Notes: generated from the sequence alone by a model not told the origin. Shown: positions 18,164-27,180, counted from the stretch's first letter. The stretch: DNA of 64,000 nucleotides from Clostridium_F caseinilyticum (GCF_046127645.1 NZ_CP175919.1), one strand, 5' to 3'. A program made the numbers and translations.

Positions 18164-19324
18164 TTATACGTAATTTACTACATTAATAATTTTACCATCT
18201 TTCTTATATACTCTGGGTACTCTCTTATTTACATTGCATATAACTTCATAACTTATAGTTCCTATTTCAGAGGCTATATCTTCTGCAGTATAACTTACTC
18301 CATTTTCTTCTCCCATAATTGTAACCAAATCTCCAACTTTTAAATCTTCTATAGATGTTACATCTATCATGCATTGATCCATGCAAACTCTTCCCACAAT
18401 AGGAGCAAGCTTACCATTTACTATAACTTTTCCTTTATTACTTAGCAATCTATTATATCCATCCGCATAACCTATAGGTAAGGTAGCTATTATACTTTCT
18501 TTTTCTGTTTTAAAGGTTCTACCATAGCTTATATATTCCCCTGCAGGCACTTTCTTTATGTGTACTATACTAGTTTTTAAAGACATTACTGGCTTTAACT
18601 TTATATTATCTTTTAATACATCATTAGATGGATAATATCCATACATTATAATACCTGCCCTCACTGCATCTAAATGAGTACTTTCTAAATCTATTATAGC
18701 TGCACTATTAGCAATATGTTTTATAGGTATACTAAGGTCTTTATTTTCTAATTCATTTATAAATTCATTATACTTATTCATCTGATATAATGTATAATCT
18801 TTATTTAACTCATCTGCAGAGGAAAAATGAGAAAATATCCCTTCTATCTTGATATTTGGCAATTTACTTATTTTATATACATCTTCTACACTTTCTTTTG
18901 TAGGTAAAAAACCAATTCTGCCCATTCCCGTATCTATTACTATGTGTATTTTTAATATTTTTCTTTTTAATACTGCTACTTTAGATAATTCTAAAGCATC
19001 ATTATAAGAATATACAGATTGTTCTATGTCATTATCTAAAAGCATATCCCCTAAAGATCCTGGTGTATAACCTAATATCATAATAGGCTTCTTTACTCCA
19101 CTCATTCTAAGTTCCATAGCCTCGCTTAAAACTGCTACTGCTAACCTAGTTACTCCATTTTCTAAAAGGGTAGGGGCTATTTCCATGGCTCCGTGTCCAT
19201 ATGCATTAGCTTTTATAACCCCTATTATATCCTTATTTTTGCATATATTTTTTACTTGTTCTACGTTATATTGTAAATTATCTAAATCAATTTCTGCCCA
19301 TACTGCTCTTAAATTTCTAAACAA
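18164..19324 (-). CDS. alr: Alanine racemase (PLP-dependent)
   Basis: 386 aa. The PLP lysine lies in VIKANAYGHG (K38), the catalytic Tyr in ISYGRTF near 268, and the CMDQCMIDVT segment follows. It converts L- to D-alanine for peptidoglycan. It follows a GerS-like gene by 27 nt and precedes the mazEF-type pair, the latter a common Firmicute order. In C. difficile an alanine racemase (alr2) is paired with gerS and affects spore germination, so a spore role is conceivable. The first few codons lie inside a 96-bp segment duplicated 864 bp away. Confidence 0.95.
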   Translation of the reverse strand: MFRNLRAVWAEIDLDNLQYNVEQVKNICKNKDIIGVIKANAYGHGAMEIAPTLLENGVTRLAVAVLSEAMELRMSGVKKPIMILGYTPGSLGDMLLDNDIEQSVYSYNDALELSKVAVLKRKILKIHIVIDTGMGRIGFLPTKESVEDVYKISKLPNIKIEGIFSHFSSADELNKDYTLYQMNKYNEFINELENKDLSIPIKHIANSAAIIDLESTHLDAVRAGIIMYGYYPSNDVLKDNIKLKPVMSLKTSIVHIKKVPAGEYISYGRTFKTEKESIIATLPIGYADGYNRLLSNKGKVIVNGKLAPIVGRVCMDQCMIDVTSIEDLKVGDLVTIMGEENGVSYTAEDIASEIGTISYEVICNVNKRVPRVYKKDGKIINVVNYV

Positions 19325-19395
19325 ACTCTTCCCTGCTTTCTAAAATAAATTTTATAAGCTATCTGGATTAAATAATTTTTTATCCAAATTACTAT
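19300..19395. repeat. 96-bp direct repeat, copy 1 (alr start / GerS-like 3' end)
   Basis: This segment matches 20164-20259 with one mismatch (19306 versus 20170). It covers the last codons of the GerS-like gene, the intergenic ribosome site and the first codons of alr. It is the functional copy, since both genes use it. Confidence 0.95.
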
Positions 19396-19966
19396 TTGGT
19401 ATAAAATTTGTATAATTTATAACTGCACTCTCATTATTTTTGCTATCGTATATTATTAATTTTTTAGGAATATTTTTTTTATCTTCCACAAATAATTCTG
19501 CTTTTGCTGAATTTCTGTTGTTCCCTGGTATGGTTAATGTTATAACTTCATATTTAGAGTCTCCTTCTTCTCTTAGATCAACTTTTATTTCTTCATTAGT
19601 ATATAAAAGACAAATATATTCACCTATAAATGTTAATCTATAGAATTTATCAAACTCTTTATCTTTATTGTATTTTACTCCATTAGCTAAATCCTTAACA
19701 AATATTTTATTATTCGTATATAGCAATATTCTATCTTTATTTAATTCAAATCTATAGCCTAATTCCTTATGATAAAATTGCTTTCCCCTATATTTTATTG
19801 TTTGCTTTTTATTTTTTATATTTATATCTACATCGCAACTATAGCTTTCTAAATTTTTCAAATAATCTATGCTATCTCCATATTCACTATTTTTGTTGAA
19901 ATGTATAAATAAAAATGTAGCTAAAATTATTGCAATAGCCGAACACAATATAAATAATTTTTTCAT
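19352..19966 (-). CDS. Exported GerS/LolA-like protein upstream of alr
   Basis: 204 aa. An N-terminal hydrophobic segment (about 4-22) exports or anchors it. The rest is a beta-rich domain with repeated short strands (YSCDVDINIKNKKQTIKYRGKQFYHKELGYRFE), resembling the LolA/LppX-like fold seen in GerS, which C. difficile needs for cortex hydrolysis in germination. The gene lies 27 nt before alr, as in the C. difficile gerS-alr2 pair. Unlike GerS I see no proper lipobox: the only early cysteine is C8, preceded by Leu. The GerS assignment is inference from fold impression and synteny. Confidence 0.55.
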   Translation of the reverse strand: MKKLFILCSAIAIILATFLFIHFNKNSEYGDSIDYLKNLESYSCDVDINIKNKKQTIKYRGKQFYHKELGYRFELNKDRILLYTNNKIFVKDLANGVKYNKDKEFDKFYRLTFIGEYICLLYTNEEIKVDLREEGDSKYEVITLTIPGNNRNSAKAELFVEDKKNIPKKLIIYDSKNNESAVINYTNFIPNSNLDKKLFNPDSL

Positions 19967-20163
19967 TCAAGGCCTCCTAAAACTTTCGCTTATTATTTCA
20001 TTAATAATATTATTCTTATTTTTATTCATATATTACTAGCTCTTTAAAAACTTCTTTATATATTCTTTAAAATAAGCCTTATGAAATTATTTATATCTTT
20101 TAATGTAATCATACATTTCAATTACACTATAATATGATTTTTAATCCAAATAAACTAAATAGA

Positions 20164-20259
20164 ATACTGGTCTTAAATTTCTAAACAAACTCTTCCCTGC
20201 TTTCTAAAATAAATTTTATAAGCTATCTGGATTAAATAATTTTTTATCCAAATTACTAT
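20164..20259. repeat. 96-bp direct repeat, copy 2 (non-coding scar)
   Basis: 95 of 96 bases match 19300-19395. Here the sequence holds a severed GerS-like 3' tail and alr 5' codons, and it ends 7 nt short of the nnr stop codon. It looks like a remnant of a tandem duplication followed by deletion. Confidence 0.95.
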
Positions 20260-20266
20260 ATTGAAT

Positions 20267-21772
20267 TTATTCTATGTGTTGTAATTCCTTTATAGCAAAA
20301 GGTATATAGTCTAACACATGAGTAGCATTCACACAAAACATTTTTAGGGATAATTTTTCACCACAATATCCATGTAAATATGCTGCAAGATAAGTAGCAT
20401 CTAATGGACTATACCCCTGTGATATAAAAGATCCTATTATTCCTGTTAAGCAATCTCCCATACCTCCAGATGCCATAGCACTATTACCTGTAGAATTTAC
20501 AAATACTTTTTCACCATTTGTAATTATGGTATTGTATCCTTTCAAAAGCAATATAACTTTATTCTCTTTAGCAAACTCTCTAGCTAACTTTAATCTGTTT
20601 TTTTCAATATAATCTATATCATAACCTGTTATTCTTGAAAATTCCCCTAAATGTGGAGTTATGATTATTTCACCTTTTGCATTTTTTATTATATCCAAAT
20701 TATTTTCCAAAACATTTATACCATCAGCATCTATAACTATGTTTCCATTATAATCTTTTATTATTTTTCTTAACAGTTCCTCGGTTGTATTATTTTTGCC
20801 CATACCTGGACCTATTGCTATACAATTAGCTTTTACCATGATATTTTCAATTTCTTTATAGTCCTCATAATTTATAGTCATAGACTCCTCTAACTTAGAA
20901 CTTAATATACTTTGAATATCTTTAGTTGTAGCTAAAGTTACAAGTCCTGTTCCACTTTTAACTGATGATTCTGCACACAAGTAAGCTGCTCCTGTAAATC
21001 CTTCGCTTCCAGCTATAATTAATAATCTCCCAAATTCTCCTTTATGAGCATATTTATTTCTTTCTTTAAAATTATTTTTAAACATATATTTATCAACAAT
21101 ATAAGAATCTTTAGAAAATAAATCTAAAGCTTCCTTTGGAATTCCTATTTTTTCAATAACAATATTTCCTAAATATTTATCTTTATCATAAGTTAAAAAT
21201 CCTTCTTTATACATTTCAAAGGAAACTGTAGTATCAGCTTCTATACAAACGCCTTCTATTTCACCTGTACTTGCATTTAATCCAGAAGGAACATCTATAG
21301 ACAATGTATTTTTACTATTTTCATTTATTACAGATATAGTGTCTTTATATATTCCTTCTATTTCTCTACTAAGACCTATGCCAAAAATAGCATCTAAAGT
21401 TATGTCACTTTTTATTACACTTTCTCTTAAATAATCTAAATCTTCATAATCTCTTATGTAATTAATATTTAAATTTATATTTTTTAATATATTATAATTT
21501 ATTTCAAAATCCTTAGTACTACCATTACCCTTTCCAATTATAAATATTTCTACTTCTTTATTTAAACAATGTAAATGTCTTGCTACAGCTAATCCGTCCC
21601 CTCCATTATTGCCTTTTCCGCAAACTACAACAAATCTATTATTCAATTGTAAGTCTATATTGGACACTACCTTTAATGCTGCATTTTCCATTAACACAAT
21701 ACTAGGTATACCTAAGTTTTGTATAGAGTAATTATCCATTTTTCTAAAGTTTTCTGAAGAAGTTATTCTCAT
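20267..21772 (-). CDS. nnr: Bifunctional NAD(P)H-hydrate epimerase / ADP-dependent dehydratase
   Basis: 501 aa. The N-terminal YjeF_N epimerase domain (about 1-210; VVCGKGNNGGDGLAVARHL) and C-terminal carbohydrate-kinase-like dehydratase domain (about 225-495; AGSEGFTGAAYL, NSAMASGGMGDCLTG) are both complete. The enzyme repairs hydrated NADH and NADPH in the cytoplasm. Its ATG overlaps the acpS stop (ATGA), and the GGAGGTG ribosome site lies inside acpS, so the two are coupled. acpS-nnr is a common Firmicute order near alr and mazEF. Its 3' end abuts copy 2 of the 96-bp repeat. Confidence 0.95.
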   Translation of the reverse strand: MRITSSENFRKMDNYSIQNLGIPSIVLMENAALKVVSNIDLQLNNRFVVVCGKGNNGGDGLAVARHLHCLNKEVEIFIIGKGNGSTKDFEINYNILKNINLNINYIRDYEDLDYLRESVIKSDITLDAIFGIGLSREIEGIYKDTISVINENSKNTLSIDVPSGLNASTGEIEGVCIEADTTVSFEMYKEGFLTYDKDKYLGNIVIEKIGIPKEALDLFSKDSYIVDKYMFKNNFKERNKYAHKGEFGRLLIIAGSEGFTGAAYLCAESSVKSGTGLVTLATTKDIQSILSSKLEESMTINYEDYKEIENIMVKANCIAIGPGMGKNNTTEELLRKIIKDYNGNIVIDADGINVLENNLDIIKNAKGEIIITPHLGEFSRITGYDIDYIEKNRLKLAREFAKENKVILLLKGYNTIITNGEKVFVNSTGNSAMASGGMGDCLTGIIGSFISQGYSPLDATYLAAYLHGYCGEKLSLKMFCVNATHVLDYIPFAIKELQHIE

Positions 21773-22149
21773 ATAAACACCTCCAATAAAGCATAGGCTA
21801 TAGCATATTCTTTTTCATGAGATATGCTTAAGTGTATTTTATAGTTGTTTGATATTTTTTTTATTATCTCTTCAGCTTTTGGTTTCAAAACAACCTCTGG
21901 TTTTCCTAATTCATTATTTATTATTTCTATATCTTTAAAATTAAAACCTCTTATTCCAGTGCCTAATGCCTTAGATATAGCTTCCTTTGCTGCAAATCTT
22001 CCTGCTATGAACCATAAATTAAAGTTTTTCTTTTCCCAAAGTTCAACTTCATCTTTGGTAAATAATTTATTTATAAAATTTTTATTTCTAGTTGTAGCTT
22101 TTTCTATTCTTTTAATTTCAGTAATATCTGTTCCTATACCATAAATCAA
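21769..22149 (-). CDS. acpS: Holo-[acyl-carrier-protein] synthase
   Basis: 126 aa, normal length. Motifs GIGTDITEIKRIE (N-terminus) and FAAKEAISKALGTGIRG (about 56-72) carry the Mg/CoA-binding Asp and Glu. It transfers 4'-phosphopantetheine from CoA to acyl carrier protein. The start is a TTG at 22149, behind AAGGAAGTGATG. A likely promoter (TTTACT, 16-bp spacer, TATAAT) lies about 25 nt upstream. Confidence 0.95.
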   Translation of the reverse strand: MIYGIGTDITEIKRIEKATTRNKNFINKLFTKDEVELWEKKNFNLWFIAGRFAAKEAISKALGTGIRGFNFKDIEIINNELGKPEVVLKPKAEEIIKKISNNYKIHLSISHEKEYAIAYALLEVFI

Positions 22150-22173
22150 ATTATCATCACTTCCTTAATTTAT

Positions 22174-22201
22174 ATTATATAATAAAGCACTTATAAGTAA
22201 A
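22174..22201 (-). promoter_or_regulatory. Likely sigma-A promoter of acpS-nnr
   Basis: -35 TTTACT (22196-22201) and -10 TATAAT (22174-22179) are separated by 16 bp. The palindrome ACTTATAAGT overlaps the -35 region. Leader about 20 nt. Confidence 0.55.
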
Positions 22202-22241
22202 AAATATAAATTATATGCTTGTTTTATTTTAATAATAAAAA

Positions 22242-22283
22242 TAAAGGATAAATAGTTAAAATTCATTACTACTTATCCTTATA
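22242..22283 (-). terminator. Terminator after the DUF6514-like gene
   Basis: AAGGATAAGTAG pairs with CTATTTATCCTT; TATTTTTATT follows on the minus strand. Confidence 0.65.
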
Positions 22284-22300
22284 AAATATGTAAGATTATT

Positions 22301-22663
22301 TTATTTACACATAGAAGATGCATTCTTTAATACATTTTCATAGTCAACTACATATTCATCTGTGTACTCTCCAATTATGTCTACAAGATGAATAGGTGAA
22401 ACTGTTTCCTCATAAAGCATTTTTAGTAAATTATGTACTTTATATCTATGAGGGCTTATATGTCTTATATTATTGCTTTCTGAATTTATAAGTTTCTCTT
22501 TTTGAAAATCCTTTCTTAATATTTCTATTCCATAAGATTGAACCTTTATGTCTTCCTCTTGCCAAGAAATATATAAATCACTTTTTATAAGCTTGTAGTA
22601 ATATACATACTCCTTGTCTTCTAAGTTTTGACCTTTAATAAGATTTTCTAATACCACTTCCAT
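22301..22663 (-). CDS. Small cytoplasmic protein, DUF6514-like
   Basis: 120 aa from the ATG at 22663 (MEVVLENLIKG), chosen because AGGGGGAT lies just upstream; the in-frame ATG at 22681 would run through that site. The features I associate with clostridial DUF6514 proteins are the central YGIEI strand, ISPHRYKVHNLLKMLYE and the C-terminal VSPIHLVDIIGEY(T/V)DEYV. No enzymatic motif is visible. Function unknown. It stands alone between a terminator and a long non-coding gap. Confidence 0.6.
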   Translation of the reverse strand: MEVVLENLIKGQNLEDKEYVYYYKLIKSDLYISWQEEDIKVQSYGIEILRKDFQKEKLINSESNNIRHISPHRYKVHNLLKMLYEETVSPIHLVDIIGEYTDEYVVDYENVLKNASSMCK

Positions 22664-23185
22664 AATACTATCCCCCTGCAAACAAATAACTTTATTAATA
22701 TGCTAACATAGGTTGTACACAAAAATATGTCATTTAATGAAACGTATTTATAATTTTCTTATTATTTAAATTGACAATATAATATTTAAATTTTTATTTA
22801 TGATATATTTTGTTCTTATTCGCAATTCCAATAACCAATTTTAGGAATTTTCAGACTTTTTAATATGCTTTATTGTCGAAATTTAAAGTAAATTTATATT
22901 TTTAATTTATATTGTATAAATTAAAACCTAATATTGGTACTATTTTAATTGTTTGGATTAATTATTATTACTTCTAATAAAAAATAATAACACAAATTTA
23001 CTTTATTTCTATTAAAGTTATTTTGTGTTATTATTTTGATTTATATATTTGATTACTATACTAGATTTTCCTCAATAATCTTTGTAGCATTTTTAAATTT
23101 TGGCAAGCCTATATCTATTAATCCATATATACCCATTAAATATGGGTAGTAAAGATATTTCATTATAGAAAAAAGTAATATATTT
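22664..23185. other. Intergenic stretch between DUF6514-like gene and yihY
   Basis: About 520 nt without a credible gene. The yihY-side part contains a strong hairpin (listed separately). The rest is very AT-rich and must hold the promoter of the DUF6514-like gene, but I could not choose one convincing -35/-10 pair. Confidence 0.5.
22977..23038 (-). terminator. Large terminator hairpin downstream of yihY
   Basis: AAAATAATAACACAAA pairs with TTTGTGTTATTATTTT around an inner AACTTTAATAG/ATAAAGTAAAT stem; TTTTTTATT follows on the minus strand. It lies about 150 nt after the yihY stop. Confidence 0.65.
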
Positions 23186-24043
23186 TTATAGATAATTTTT
23201 ACTTTTTAAATCTTTTTCTCTGTTTGAAACTAATAATGCATTTATTTCTCCTCCTGTAATAACTATTATAGATGTTAGATATAACCACACTAAGAAAACA
23301 ATAACTGCTCCTATGCTACCGTACAGCCTAGAATAGTTATTAAAATTATCTACATAAAAAGAAAAGCCCATAGATGCAATTATCCAAGCTATTGTGGCAA
23401 ATATAGCACCTGGTAACACATTTCTCCACTTTAATCTTTTACTAGGAATATAATAATATAATGCAGCTAAAATAAATATAATTACTCCTATCATTACTGT
23501 ATATCTTATTAAATTCCATATTCTATTAAACTCCCATGAAAAGCCTAGCTTATAAACTAAAGTTCTGCCTATAGTTTTTCCGAAAACCAATAAGAAAATG
23601 CTCATGACAAGTACTAATGCCATACCTAGTGTACACAAAATGGTCATGAGTTGAACCTTTATAAAAGATCTTCTCTCTTTCACATCATAAGCCTTATTTA
23701 ATCCCCTTACTACAGCTCTAAAACCAGCAGAAGCAGTCCAAATAGTAAATATTATACTGAAAGAAAGTAAATTTCCATTTTGAGTATAAAGAATTTCTTC
23801 TATGGTGTTTTTTAACAATAAATACGTATTGCTTGGTATTATTTCTTTTAATCCTAACAATAGATCTTCACTATGTATAGGCAAGTATCCTATTAATGTT
23901 ATTACAAACATTAAAAAAGGAAATACTGATATAATTAAAGCATAGGCCAACTGTGAGGATAATGCTAATACTTCATCCTCTAAAAATCTGTTTGCTAGTT
24001 CTTTTATACCCTTAGGTATAATTTTAAAAAGATTTTTATTCAA
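23186..24043 (-). CDS. YihY/BrkB family inner-membrane protein
   Basis: 285 aa with about six transmembrane helices. Family features include the N-terminal LSSQLAYALIISVFPFLMFV segment, the central WTASAGFRAVVRGLNKAYDV motif and C-terminal LYGSIGAVIVFLVWLYLTSIIVITGGEINA. Older databases called the family ribonuclease BN by mistake; it is a membrane protein of uncertain function, possibly a transporter. It is probably monocistronic. Confidence 0.88.
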   Translation of the reverse strand: MNKNLFKIIPKGIKELANRFLEDEVLALSSQLAYALIISVFPFLMFVITLIGYLPIHSEDLLLGLKEIIPSNTYLLLKNTIEEILYTQNGNLLSFSIIFTIWTASAGFRAVVRGLNKAYDVKERRSFIKVQLMTILCTLGMALVLVMSIFLLVFGKTIGRTLVYKLGFSWEFNRIWNLIRYTVMIGVIIFILAALYYYIPSKRLKWRNVLPGAIFATIAWIIASMGFSFYVDNFNNYSRLYGSIGAVIVFLVWLYLTSIIVITGGEINALLVSNREKDLKSKNYL

Positions 24044-24173
24044 AGCACTAACTCCTTTTAGTATTTTTAATACAATTATATACCATATAAAGTAATATTA
24101 CTTAGTATATTTAAAAATCAAAGATTTATTTCACAACTACATAATAAAGCTAAAGGTTTTTATTATAAAATTA

Positions 24174-24218
24174 AAAAGATATGAATTGTATTATTATATT
24201 TATCAATTCATACCTTTT
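24174..24218 (-). terminator. Terminator of the yedE operon
   Basis: AAAGGTATGAATTG pairs with CAATTCATATCTTT, with TTTTTAATTTT on the minus strand, about 90 nt after the DUF3343 stop. Confidence 0.7.
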
Positions 24219-24307
24219 TAGTATTTCATAATTAATTATTTTATAACTCTCTATAAATATATTTTATATAAGATTTACTTTTATAGGGATAATGAAAATT
24301 ATATTAA

Positions 24308-24544
24308 CTATTCACTACAATATATACACTCATATTGTCCATTTTTTATAGAAAATAATTTTTCTATATCCTCTGCTAGTATAGTATCTAAATTATCACC
24401 ATAGTTAAATTTAACTCCTATACCACAATTAGAGCTTAGCTTTCTAGGCACTGGCATAGTTTGATTATTTATATTTAATTTATTCAAAAATCTACTATAC
24501 TTTATAGCCCCAGAATGAGTAAAAAAGGTTCCTATATACTCCAT
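24308..24544 (-). CDS. DUF3343 protein (YedF C-terminal-like), standalone
   Basis: 78 aa. The pattern FFTHSGAIKYSRFLNKLNI...MPVPRKLSSNCGIGVKF is characteristic of DUF3343, the small domain often fused behind a SirA-like domain in selenium-metabolism YedF proteins. Here it is separate, 5 nt downstream of the SirA-like gene. The tail ends in a C-x-x-C pair (ECIYCSE), a possible sulfur or selenium relay site. The frame ends in TAG, so no selenocysteine read-through is suggested. Confidence 0.75.
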   Translation of the reverse strand: MEYIGTFFTHSGAIKYSRFLNKLNINNQTMPVPRKLSSNCGIGVKFNYGDNLDTILAEDIEKLFSIKNGQYECIYCSE

Positions 24545-24549
24545 AATAT

Positions 24550-24765
24550 TTACTTCCTCGCAGATAATATAAAATCATCTTCCTTTTCTTTTATAGTAAC
24601 TTTATACCCAGAATTTTTCATAAATCTTTCTACATTGCCTCTAGCAGTCATATTATCTACAATTACATCAATACCTTCTTTATTGTTTTCTAAAGCTTTT
24701 TTGGTCATAAGAACTGGTTGTGGACAAGATACTCCTCTAGCATCAATTTGAACCAACACTAACAT
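24550..24765 (-). CDS. yedF: SirA/TusA-like sulfur (selenium) carrier protein
   Basis: 71 aa, the length of a TusA/SirA domain. The conserved CPxP motif is present (GVSCPQPVLMTKKALE, Cys at about 14), which carries a persulfide or perselenide in this family. It overlaps the end of yedE by 23 nt in another frame and precedes a DUF3343 gene. In clostridia with selenoproteins this set is thought to handle selenium delivery. A plain sulfur-transfer role is possible because selD is not in the window. Confidence 0.82.
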   Translation of the reverse strand: MLVLVQIDARGVSCPQPVLMTKKALENNKEGIDVIVDNMTARGNVERFMKNSGYKVTIKEKEDDFILSARK

Positions 24766-25834
24766 CTCCTTTCATTTTTACTTTTGCATTTTTCTCTATG
24801 TTTACATATGAAATGGCACAAACTAATATAAAACCTATTACTACAGCTACTTTACCATTTGCTGTAGCACCCTTTGCACTAGATGCCAAACTAAAATTAT
24901 GACAAAATGCAGCGCCTACTAACATCCCTAAAACCGTTATAACTGAATCTATATTCCCTTCTGCTGAAAGTATAAGTTGTCTCATAGGACATCCTCCTAA
25001 AAGTACAGATCCCCAACCTGCAAGTACCATACCTAAAAAGTTCCACAATGCATCTGTATGAGCAACTGATTGTCCTATAAATCCTAATTTAAACTTTCCT
25101 ATAATTAAGTTTCCTATAAGTGCAAATATAAATATGGATATAAATCCTGAAATTAAATAACTATCTTTAAACATTATTAAATCTCTAATTCCACCTACCA
25201 TACATAGTCTAGTTCTTTGAGCTAAAATTCCTACAATTAATCCTGCTATTAATACAATGACTATAGGGGCATGTGCTGAACCAGGACCTTTTTTACTAAA
25301 GAATATAAAAGCTGGTGCTGCAACTAATAATATAAATAATCCTATATTTACTATTGGAAATAAATATCCTTCTGACTTATTTAATTTATAATTTCTCTTT
25401 AAACTAAAGCCTTTATTTAAGAATACTATACCAATAACTATACCTACAGCAAAACCTACAAGTCCCATTATAGCATTTAGGTCCCCCCCTGCTAATCTTA
25501 AAACCATTCTTAAAGGACACCCTAAAAACATTAGAGCTCCTACCATAACTATAAAGCCTAAACTAAATCTTATAAAAGGTGATGATCCGCCTCTAGCATC
25601 AAATTCATTTTTAGATAGAGCCATTATAAAAGCTCCTATAACCATTCCTATAATTTCAGGTCTGATATATTGAACTATAGGTGCTCTATGAAGCCCTATA
25701 GCTCCTGCTGTATCTCTTATAAAACAAGCGATACAAAAACCCATATTTACAGGATTTCCAAAGTAAACTAAAATTACTGATATAATTCCTATTACAGCTC
25801 CCGTAAATATAATACCTTTTTTACTATCCATCAT
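24743..25834 (-). CDS. yedE: YedE-type putative selenium/sulfur transporter
   Basis: 363 aa with about ten transmembrane helices in two YeeE/YedE halves. Each half has a conserved cysteine loop: GCPLRMVLRLAGGD near 105 and GGCPMRQLILSAEGN near 285. Paired cysteines also occur early (FCIACFIRD) and mid-protein (RTRLCMVGGIRD). Relatives import thiosulfate, or are proposed to move selenium compounds when beside selenium genes. The SirA-like and DUF3343 genes follow, and a cysteine-desulfurase-like gene starts divergently 177 nt away. Confidence 0.85.
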   Translation of the reverse strand: MMDSKKGIIFTGAVIGIISVILVYFGNPVNMGFCIACFIRDTAGAIGLHRAPIVQYIRPEIIGMVIGAFIMALSKNEFDARGGSSPFIRFSLGFIVMVGALMFLGCPLRMVLRLAGGDLNAIMGLVGFAVGIVIGIVFLNKGFSLKRNYKLNKSEGYLFPIVNIGLFILLVAAPAFIFFSKKGPGSAHAPIVIVLIAGLIVGILAQRTRLCMVGGIRDLIMFKDSYLISGFISIFIFALIGNLIIGKFKLGFIGQSVAHTDALWNFLGMVLAGWGSVLLGGCPMRQLILSAEGNIDSVITVLGMLVGAAFCHNFSLASSAKGATANGKVAVVIGFILVCAISYVNIEKNAKVKMKGDVSVGSN

Positions 25835-26011
25835 TTACAGCCTCCTTTTTATTTGTTAATATTAAAATTAAATTAATGTTATATGCCAATTTAATTTTAA
25901 CAAATATTTTATGCTTAGTTAAATAACTCTTTTTTATAATAAATAAAATAACTATTGTAAAATTTAATAATTATGCTTTTATGTAATTTTTTAATCTAGG
26001 AGGACATAATT

Positions 26012-27169
26012 ATGAAGAACGTTTATTTAGATAATGCTGCAACTTCTTTCCCTAAACCACCTGATGTGGGAGAAAGCATGCTAAACTATACAAAAAATAT
26101 AGGCTGCAATATAAATAGGGGAGTGTATACTTCTTCTTTAACAGCCGAAAATATGGTATTTGAAACAAGAGAATTAATATGTTCTTTATTTAATTTTAGC
26201 AAACCTGAAAACGTTGTATTTACTAAAAATATAACCGAAAGTTTAAATTTATTAATTAAAGGTTTACTTCAAAAAGGAGAGCACGTTATTGTTTCTTCTA
26301 TGGAACATAATGCAGTTATGCGGCCTTTAACTTCCTTAACTAAAAATGGTATAGAAATTTCTAAAGTTTCATGCGATATATTTGGACAACTTAATATTAA
26401 TGATGTAGTAAAAGAAATAAAATCTAACACCAGAGCTATTATTATGACCAATGCTTCTAATGTATGTGGAACTATATTACCTTTAGAAGAAGTAGGTAAG
26501 TTATGCAGAGAAAATAATTTGATTTTTATAATAGATGCTGCTCAAACAGCTGGATTTTTAGATATTGATTTTGAAAAAATAGGAGCAGATGCATTAGCTT
26601 TTACTGGCCATAAAGGTCTTTTAGGGCCACAAGGTATTGGTGGGTTTCTAATAAAAGACTCTTTAATTCCTAAAGTACATCCCTTTATTGAAGGTGGTAC
26701 AGGAAGTCTTTCAGAATATGAAATTCAACCGAGTTATATGCCAGATAAATATGAGAGTGGTACCATAAATATACCCGGAATTTATGGATTAAATGCGTCC
26801 TTAAAATATATAAGAAAAACCTCATTAATTTCTATTAGAAAAAAAGAGTTATTTTTAACAAAACTTTTTATAGAAAATGCTCTAAATTTAGATGATACAA
26901 GGTTAGTTGGATTAAATACTATAAATAATAGAACTTCTGTAGTTTCTTTAGATTTTAATAAAATAGATAATGCTATAGTTTCTTTAGATTTATCTAATGA
27001 GTATAACATAATGACTAGGTGTGGATTACATTGTGCTCCTTCTGCTCATAAAACATTAAATACATTTCCACAAGGCACTGTTCGATTTAGCTTTGGGCAT
27101 TTTAACACAAAAGAAGATATAACTTATACTATAGATGCATTAAACAAAATTATAAAAAAATATAAATAA
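26012..27169 (+). CDS. Cysteine desulfurase-like class V aminotransferase (EF2568 type)
   Basis: 385 aa PLP enzyme. The N-terminal YLDNAATSFPKP, the PLP-lysine segment FTGHKGLLGPQGIGG (about 200-214) and the active-site cysteine region TRCGLHCAPSAHKT (about 330-345) match the class V subgroup I recall as TIGR01977 (EF2568 type), tied by genome context to SelD and selenium-dependent molybdenum hydroxylases. It probably supplies sulfur or selenium from (seleno)cysteine to the SirA-like carrier. AGGAGG precedes the ATG. It is the only plus-strand gene in its neighbourhood and diverges from yedE. Confidence 0.85.
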   Translation: MKNVYLDNAATSFPKPPDVGESMLNYTKNIGCNINRGVYTSSLTAENMVFETRELICSLFNFSKPENVVFTKNITESLNLLIKGLLQKGEHVIVSSMEHNAVMRPLTSLTKNGIEISKVSCDIFGQLNINDVVKEIKSNTRAIIMTNASNVCGTILPLEEVGKLCRENNLIFIIDAAQTAGFLDIDFEKIGADALAFTGHKGLLGPQGIGGFLIKDSLIPKVHPFIEGGTGSLSEYEIQPSYMPDKYESGTINIPGIYGLNASLKYIRKTSLISIRKKELFLTKLFIENALNLDDTRLVGLNTINNRTSVVSLDFNKIDNAIVSLDLSNEYNIMTRCGLHCAPSAHKTLNTFPQGTVRFSFGHFNTKEDITYTIDALNKIIKKYK

Positions 27170-27180
27170 TTAATCTCATA

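Noticed and set aside
20164..20259. Second alr or GerS-like gene start
   Set aside because: Only the 96-bp duplicate remains; the alr codons run straight into non-coding sequence and no longer protein can be read.
24308..24765. Possible selenocysteine (in-frame TGA) in the YedF-like proteins
   Set aside because: The SirA-like and DUF3343 frames are complete with cysteine codons; the DUF3343 gene ends in TAG, so no recoding is needed.
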